A DNA stretch of 64,000 bases from Luteimonas wenzhouensis. GTDB lineage: Bacteria; Pseudomonadota; Gammaproteobacteria; Xanthomonadales; Xanthomonadaceae. A program made the position numbers and the translations under genes. Below, piece by piece: positions 58,956-64,000 of this stretch (positions within the stretch are counted from its first letter, which is position 1; every line of letters begins with the position of its first letter). Below the pieces are notes generated by a model. That model worked only from the letters and a program-made list of their open reading frames with translations, was not told the origin of the DNA and searched no databases. The stretch covers positions 1 through 64,000 of the forward strand of contig NZ_VOHE01000008.1 in assembly GCF_007859305.1 (NCBI RefSeq), read 5' to 3'.

Positions 58956-59582
58956 ATGATCCGCAATTGCCGCTGGCTGCTCATCGCCCTGGTCGCACTC
59001 GCCGGCGTCGCGCACGCGGGGGCGCGCGAGCAGCTCGACCGCTTCACCCGCGGCCTGCATGGCCTGGAGGGCGAGTTCACGCAGCAGGTCCTGGACGAGG
59101 CGGGGCGCGAGCGTGAGTCCTCCAGCGGCCGGGTGGCGCTGGCCGCGCCGCGCCTGTTCCGCTGGGAGTACCGCGCGCCGTACCCGCAGCTGATCGTCGC
59201 GGACGGCACCACGGTCTGGGTGCACGATCCCGACCTGGAGCAGGTCACCCGGCGCCCGCAGGGCGGGGCGGAGCAGGACAGCCCGTTGGCCGCGCTGATC
59301 GACCCGGCGCGCCTGGACCGCGATTTCGTGGTTGAGGAGCTGGGCGATTCCGAGGGCCTGCAGTGGCTGGTGCTGCGGCCACGGCAGGGCGGGGAGGACG
59401 CCGCGTTCCAGTCCGCCAGGCTCGGCCTGGACGCGCAAGGGCTGGTGCGGATGGAGATCGTGGACGCGCTCGGGCAGCGCACCCGGATCCAGTTCAGCGG
59501 CTGGAAGCGGAATCCGGCCTTCGATTCCGGCACGTTCACGTTCACGCCGCCGCCCGGGGTGGACGTGGTCGGCGAAGGCTGA
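58956..59582 (+). CDS. lolA: Outer-membrane lipoprotein carrier LolA
   Basis: A 208-residue periplasmic chaperone that moves lipoproteins from the LolCDE exporter to LolB. A signal peptide (WLLIALVALAGVAHAGA) precedes the LolA core: REQLDRFTRGLHGLEGEFTQ, RVALAAPRLFRWEYRAPYPQ, LIVADGTTVWVHDPDLEQVT and ARLGLDAQGLVRMEIVDALG. The order ftsK-lolA-rarA is conserved in gammaproteobacteria; here two extra genes lie between lolA and rarA. Confidence 0.96.
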   Translation: MIRNCRWLLIALVALAGVAHAGAREQLDRFTRGLHGLEGEFTQQVLDEAGRERESSSGRVALAAPRLFRWEYRAPYPQLIVADGTTVWVHDPDLEQVTRRPQGGAEQDSPLAALIDPARLDRDFVVEELGDSEGLQWLVLRPRQGGEDAAFQSARLGLDAQGLVRMEIVDALGQRTRIQFSGWKRNPAFDSGTFTFTPPPGVDVVGEG

Positions 59583-59616
59583 CCGCGCGCAATCCATGGC
59601 GACGAGGACGCGACGC

Positions 59617-60321
59617 ATGCACGCCCCGGCCCGCACCCTCGCACCGCCGGGTGCATGGATCCGTGGCGTGCTCGCGGCCCTGTGCCTGGCGACGGTGCCG
59701 GCGCTGGCGCAGTCGGCGCCGGTGGCCGAGCCGCCTGGGCCGCCGTCGCCGGCCGGACAGCGCCCGATGGCGGCCACCAGTGGCGACGAGGCGCTCGACA
59801 ACGCGGTCGCGGCCGTGGTCGTGGCGGCCCTGGCCGAACAGCTCGACACGACCATGATCGAAGTGGGCATCGATTCGTTCGACGTGGCGATCGCCAGCGT
59901 GCGCGACCGCCGCGTGAGTGGCGAGGGCCGGCTGCGCGTGGGCGACGACGCGGACTGGATCGGCTTCCGCTACAGCACGATCTACGACACCACGTTCCAG
60001 AGCGCCGGCTATCCGCAGCTGACCATCGGCGGCGTGGCTGCCGGCGAGCGCCTCGTTCCCAACGATGCGCTCCTGGTGCGGCAGCTCGAGGACCGGATCA
60101 CGGTCGAGCTCGACCGCCAGCTCGGGATCCCGGCCGCGCGGCTGCAGTTCGACGACATCAGCACCGTGGAAGGCGGCCAGCGCCTGTTGCGCATCACTGC
60201 CCAGGGCGTGGCCGACTTCGGCCGCAGCGGCATCACCCCGGTGCGGATCGAGGCCCTGTACGACCAGGTGGCCAATGCCTGGCGGCGGGTGAACTACGAA
60301 CTGGGCGGCGCGGCGCGCTGA
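59617..60321 (+). CDS. Secreted protein of unknown function
   Basis: A 234-residue protein with a signal peptide (WIRGVLAALCLATVPALAQS) and no lipobox. The mature part (DEALDNAVAAVVVAALAEQL, TTMIEVGIDSFDVAIASVRD, GRLRVGDDADWIGFRYSTIY, QLTIGGVAAGERLVPNDALL) has alternating strands typical of a small periplasmic domain, but I do not recognise the family. ATG 59617 is preferred because GAGGA lies upstream; ATG 59596 is in frame and adds seven residues. It follows lolA by 34 bases and is probably co-transcribed. It converges on the broken beta-helix gene. Confidence 0.75.
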   Translation: MHAPARTLAPPGAWIRGVLAALCLATVPALAQSAPVAEPPGPPSPAGQRPMAATSGDEALDNAVAAVVVAALAEQLDTTMIEVGIDSFDVAIASVRDRRVSGEGRLRVGDDADWIGFRYSTIYDTTFQSAGYPQLTIGGVAAGERLVPNDALLVRQLEDRITVELDRQLGIPAARLQFDDISTVEGGQRLLRITAQGVADFGRSGITPVRIEALYDQVANAWRRVNYELGGAAR

Positions 60322-60408
60322 CTCCGGCCCGGGGCCGCGGATCGCGGGCGACGTCGGCCCTCCTGCGGCCACGGAGCACTCCGGTGTCGCGCGCCGCGCC
60401 GGCGCGCA

Positions 60409-62434
60409 TCAGCGCCTGTCGCGGTGTGCCTCGCGGGTGCGTGAACGGTCCCCGTCGTCGGCCAGGAACGGCAGCAGCCGCAGCAGGAGATCGTGCAGGC
60501 CCGTGGCGCGTCGCGCGGGGGGCCGGCATGGCCACGTCCCCGTCCGCGGTCGCCGGCGTCGCCGACGCACGTGCGGCCGCGGAAACAGCCGCGGGCACGG
60601 GAGGCGGGGCGGCGGCAGTGGTGGACGAGGCGGCCGGTGGCGTCAGCGGCGTCGCGCCATTGCGGCGCACGCGCCGCGGCTGCAGGGGCGCCATGCCGTA
60701 GCCCGCGCGCAGCCAGTCGTTGATCGCGCCGGCCGTCAGCGCCGCGTTCCAGGTCGCCTTGGATTGGGCGTGGAATGCGTCCAGCAGGCCCTGGAAGCCG
60801 TCGAGGCCGAGGGTGGCGGCGTAGCCCTCCAGGTCGCGTTGCGGCGCCGGGAAGGCCGGCATCGAGCCGGTCGCCCCCTGGTCGCCGGTGTCGCTGCGCC
60901 ACTGCGCGAGCGTGCGCAGGGTGCCGTCGACCTGGAACGCCTGGCTGGCGCCGCTGACGTAGCGGTTGGTGCCGGCGAAGGTGTAGCCGCCGCCGGCGAG
61001 CCGCACCAGCCGGCTGTTGCTCGGACTGACCACGGTATTGTCGCGGTACACGACGTTCACGCCGTCGCCGAGCTGGACGCTCGGGGTGCCGGTGCCGGTC
61101 GCGAATGCCAGCACGTTGCCGCTGATCACCACGTCCTCGAAGCGCGTGCCCGAGTCGGTCTTGAGCGCGTAGGCATTGGTGATGCCGGAGCGGTTGTGGA
61201 TCACCAGGTTGCCGGTCACCTCGCCGCCGAGCCAGTCGATCAGGTCGATGCCCCAGGCCAGGGAGCGGTTGGTGGGCCGGCTGCGGCCGATGTCCACCAG
61301 CACGTTGTCGCGGAACACCATGTCGCGAAAGCGCGCCGGGCCTTCGGAGTTGCCGCCGACGCTGACGCCGATCTCGCCCTCCACGTACAGGTTGTCCTCC
61401 ATCACCACGCCGAGGGTCGGGTCGCCGGTATCGCCGGTCCACTTGTTGCCGATGGACGAGGCGCGCAGGAACAGGTTGCGCTGGAAGATCACGCCCTTGG
61501 CGCAGGAGAAGTACCTGTTGTGGTTGAACATCGTCGCCTGGCCTTCGGCCTGGGCGTTGTTGCCGTCGCGCGACTGGATCCGCCAGCCGTTGTGGTCGAA
61601 CAGGTTTTCCTGCAGCAGCACCGAGGGTTGCAGCGGCTGTCCCGAACCCGTGTGGTACAGGCCCTGGGCGTGGGCGCTGGTGGAATAGTTGCCCGAGAGG
61701 ATGCTGCGCCGGATCACGAAGCGGGTGATGGGCTCGTTGCCGTCCCCGACGCCGCCGGTCAGGACGTTGTTGCTGTAGGCGCGGAACACGCAATCCTCGA
61801 TCAGCACGTCGCGCACCTGGCGCCGGTCGCCGCGCAGGCGGGTGAACACGCTGATGCCCGAGGAACCGTCGAAACCCGTGAAGTAGGGGCCGTCGCTGTC
61901 GCGGGTGTGGGCCCAGAAGCGGAGGCCGACGATCGCGACGTTCACCAACTGGTAGTTGCCGATCGCCTTGTCGGTGCCGGTGCGCAGCTCGGGTCGCGGA
62001 CCCGCGCCCCACGAGGTCGCGACCGCGCGCTCGGCCGGCGAACGGCCGCGCTTGACGTCGAGGCGCTCGTTCCAGACCCGGCCGGCGCGCAGCAGGATCC
62101 AGTCGGGCTGGTCCTCGCGCAGGTTGGCATGGGCGGCGGCAATGGTCCGGAAGGCGCGGATCGGGCCGCGTGGCGACTGCGGGTCCGCACCGATCTGGGG
62201 ATCGGCGGGCAGGTAGATGCGCGCATCCGCGTCGTTGCCCTGCTGCGAATCCACCTACACCAGGCGGCTGTCGGCGGAGGGCGAAAGCCGGGTCCAGCCG
62301 TTCGCGTCCTGGGGCGGCAGCTGGAAATCGGCGACGGTGACCGGATCGGCGGCCGGCGCGGGGGCCGCCGCCAAGGCGACGGCGAGGGCGAAACAGGGGG
62401 CGAGGGTCCGGTGCAGCCGGGCGAACAGGGACAT
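60409..62434 (-). pseudogene. Secreted right-handed beta-helix protein, interrupted by amber codon
   Basis: The reading frame starts at ATG 62434 with a signal peptide (FALAVALAAAPAPA) and PVTVADFQLPPQDANGWTRL, then meets TAG at 62257-62255 after SADSRLV. The very next codon continues the same frame with VDSQQGNDADARIYLPADPQ and a long series of parallel beta-helix repeats (VLIEDCVFRAYSNNVLTGGV, VIFQRNLFLRASSIGNK, MVFRDNVLVDIGRSRPTNRS, VVISGNVLAFATGTGTPS). Related proteins usually read an aromatic residue at this point, so TAC/TAT to TAG is likely. Near the C-terminus a run of six C (plus-strand G 60517-60522) precedes a shift into a frame ending LHDLLLRLLPFLADDGD with a stop at 60409. Likely function before decay: cell-surface polysaccharide binding or lyase. 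A sequencing error is possible. Confidence 0.75.
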
Positions 62435-62670
62435 CCGATATCCTCCTGCAGGCAAGCGGGGCACTGCGTGCAATTCCCGACCTGCGCCGCCGGGGTGCGC
62501 CAGGGCGGCGGACGGCGCGGTCGGGCGGACGGTACCACGCTGCGCAGGCCGCGGGATGCGGGATGGGTCGCGGATCCGGCGCGCCCGCACCCGCTGCGCA
62601 GGCGGGTGCCGGTGCAGCCTGCGGACCGGCTTGGTAAGGTGCCGGTCCCCCAGTCCCCCAGCCGCGATCC

Positions 62671-64000
62671 GTGCCACGCGCCAGGCGCCCAGCGCCCACC
62701 CCCGACGATACCGGCGACCTGCTCGGTTCCTCCTCCGCCGCACTGCAGCCGCTGGCCGAACGCATGCGGCCGCGCAGCCTGGACGAGATGGTCGGCCAGC
62801 GCCGGCTGCTGGCGCCCGGCTCGGCGCTGCGGCGCTCGGTCGAGGCCGGCGCGGTGCATTCGATGATCCTCTGGGGCCCGCCGGGCTGCGGCAAGACCAC
62901 GCTCGCGCTGCTGCTGGCGCGCTACGCCGATGCCGAGTTCCGCTCGGTGTCGGCGGTGCTGTCCGGACTGCCGGAGGTGCGCCAGGTGCTGGCGGAGGCC
63001 GCGCAGCGTTTCGCCGGCGGGCGCCGCACCGTCCTGTTCGTGGACGAGGTGCACCGGTTCAACAAGGCGCAACAGGACGCGTTCCTGCCGCACATCGAAC
63101 GCGGCACGATCGTGTTCGTCGGCGCCACCACGGAGAACCCCTCGTTCGAGCTGAACTCGGCGCTGCTCTCGCGCTGCCGGGTGCACGTGATGGAGGCGGT
63201 GTCGGCCGAGGACATCGAGGCCGCGCTGCGGCGCGCGCTGGCCGACGGCGAGCGTGGGCTGGGCGGGCGCGGCCTGCAGGTTGAGGGCGACGGGCTGCGC
63301 ATGATCGCGGTCGCGGCCGACGGCGACGTGCGCCGCGGCCTGACCCTGCTCGAGATCGCCGCCGAGCTGGTGGGCGAGGGCGGCACCATCGATCCGGCGG
63401 TGCTGGAGCAGGTGCTCGCCGACCGTACCCGCCGCTTCGACAAGGGCGGCGAACAGTTCTACGACCAGATCTCGGCCCTGCACAAGTCGGTGCGCAGCTC
63501 CAACCCCGACGCCGCGCTGTACTGGCTGGCGCGGATGCTCGACGGCGGCTGCGATCGAATCTACCTGGCGCGGCGCCTGACCCGGATGGCGGTCGAGGAC
63601 GTCGGCCTGGCCGATCCGCGCGCGCTGCAGATGGCGATCGACGCCTGGGACACCTACGACCGCCTCGGCAGCCCCGAGGGCGAACTCGCCCTGGCGCAGC
63701 TGACGATCTACCTGGCCAGCACCGCCAAGTCGAATGCCGCCTACCGCGCGTTCGGCGCCGCCCGCCGCGACGTGGCCAGGTACGGGACCCAGGAGGTGCC
63801 GCTGCACCTGCGCAATGCGCCCACGCGGCTGATGAAGGAACTCGGCTACGCGAAGGGCTACCAGTACGACCACGACGCCGAAGGCGGGGTCGCGCTGGAC
63901 CAGACCGGCTTCCCCGACGCGATGGGCGAGCGGATCTACTACGAACCGGTCGAGCGCGGCCTGGAGATCCGGCTCAAGGAGAAGCTCGACGGCCTGCGCG
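62671..64000 (+). CDS. rarA: Replication-associated recombination ATPase RarA (partial)
   Basis: At least 443 codons, open to the window end. Walker A is ILWGPPGCGKTTLALLLARY, Walker B is TVLFVDEVHRFNKAQQDAFL, sensor 1 is GATTENPSFELNSALLSRCR, and the C-terminal tetramerisation region includes FYDQISALHKSVRSSNPDAA and MAVEDVGLADPRALQMAIDA. RarA (MgsA) acts at stalled replication forks. GTG 62671 (MPRARRPAPTPDDTGDLLGS) is chosen as the first start giving the usual N-terminus before LAERMRPRSLDEMVGQRRLL. The last codons (LEIRLKEKLDGLR) suggest only a few residues are missing. serS would be expected downstream. Confidence 0.96.
   Translation, partial: MPRARRPAPTPDDTGDLLGSSSAALQPLAERMRPRSLDEMVGQRRLLAPGSALRRSVEAGAVHSMILWGPPGCGKTTLALLLARYADAEFRSVSAVLSGLPEVRQVLAEAAQRFAGGRRTVLFVDEVHRFNKAQQDAFLPHIERGTIVFVGATTENPSFELNSALLSRCRVHVMEAVSAEDIEAALRRALADGERGLGGRGLQVEGDGLRMIAVAADGDVRRGLTLLEIAAELVGEGGTIDPAVLEQVLADRTRRFDKGGEQFYDQISALHKSVRSSNPDAALYWLARMLDGGCDRIYLARRLTRMAVEDVGLADPRALQMAIDAWDTYDRLGSPEGELALAQLTIYLASTAKSNAAYRAFGAARRDVARYGTQEVPLHLRNAPTRLMKELGYAKGYQYDHDAEGGVALDQTGFPDAMGERIYYEPVERGLEIRLKEKLDGLR

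Noticed and set aside
60233-60408. C-terminal extension of the beta-helix frame to 60233
   Set aside because: The extra sequence is Arg/Pro-rich, antisense to the secreted-protein gene, and lacks repeat structure. The alternative frame ending at 60409 is more coherent.

Overview
The window is very GC-rich chromosomal DNA from a gammaproteobacterium of the Lysobacteraceae (Xanthomonadaceae), of the Lysobacter/Luteimonas/Xanthomonas type. The main evidence is a complete rpf (DSF quorum-sensing) locus in Xanthomonas-like order, embedded in housekeeping blocks whose order also fits that family (recN-hrcA-grpE-dnaK-dnaJ-dapB-carA-carB-greA). The species cannot be fixed from this sequence. Almost all the DNA is ordinary core genome. 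Many long antisense open frames are by-products of high GC content and are left out.

Layout. Positions 1-1931 are an accessory patch: the 3' end of an IS3-family transposase, the truncated end of a ParB/HTH-like protein, and an AbiEi/AbiEii type IV toxin-antitoxin operon with its own promoter-operator. This patch lies just downstream of the 3' end of ssrA (tmRNA, 2234-2586, minus strand), a classic island integration site. A CHASE-domain histidine kinase with no partner separates ssrA from smpB. Then come ratA, rnfH, bamE, a cysteine-free fur, and recN. The heat-shock operon hrcA-grpE-dnaK-dnaJ follows, then dapB, a small uncharacterised gene, carAB and greA.

Positions 20336-41195 form the extended rpf region: rpfE-like gene, recJ, an acyltransferase divergent from a membrane LytTR regulator (rpfD-like), prfB with its programmed +1 frameshift, lysS, rpfG-rpfC (DSF sensing and c-di-GMP degradation), the convergent rpfB-rpfF (DSF synthesis and turnover), a small lipoprotein, acnA (rpfA), a VapBC-like pair and acnB. 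RpfF makes the fatty-acid signal, RpfC senses it and relays phosphate by its receiver and Hpt domains to RpfG, and RpfG has an HD-GYP domain expected to hydrolyse cyclic di-GMP.

Positions 41263-64000 hold an M20 hydrolase/MFS exporter pair, the nudJ-mnmA-hflD block, a secreted YbjN-like protein, and a stretch syntenic with the E. coli clpS-clpA-infA-aat-trxB-lrp-ftsK-lolA-rarA region. In that stretch a DUF885 metallopeptidase lies between clpA and infA, and ald occupies the place of lrp. A secreted beta-helix protein gene between the lolA block and rarA is broken by an amber codon and probably by a frameshift. rarA runs off the window end.

No wholly new system stands out. The most unusual items are the AbiE operon with an operator inside its promoter, the VapC with two altered catalytic acids between the two aconitase genes, predicted leaderless promoters (abiEi, clpS, nearly hrcA), a rpfF mRNA predicted to begin with a stem-loop, a terminator-ended structured leader before ald, and the amber-interrupted beta-helix gene.
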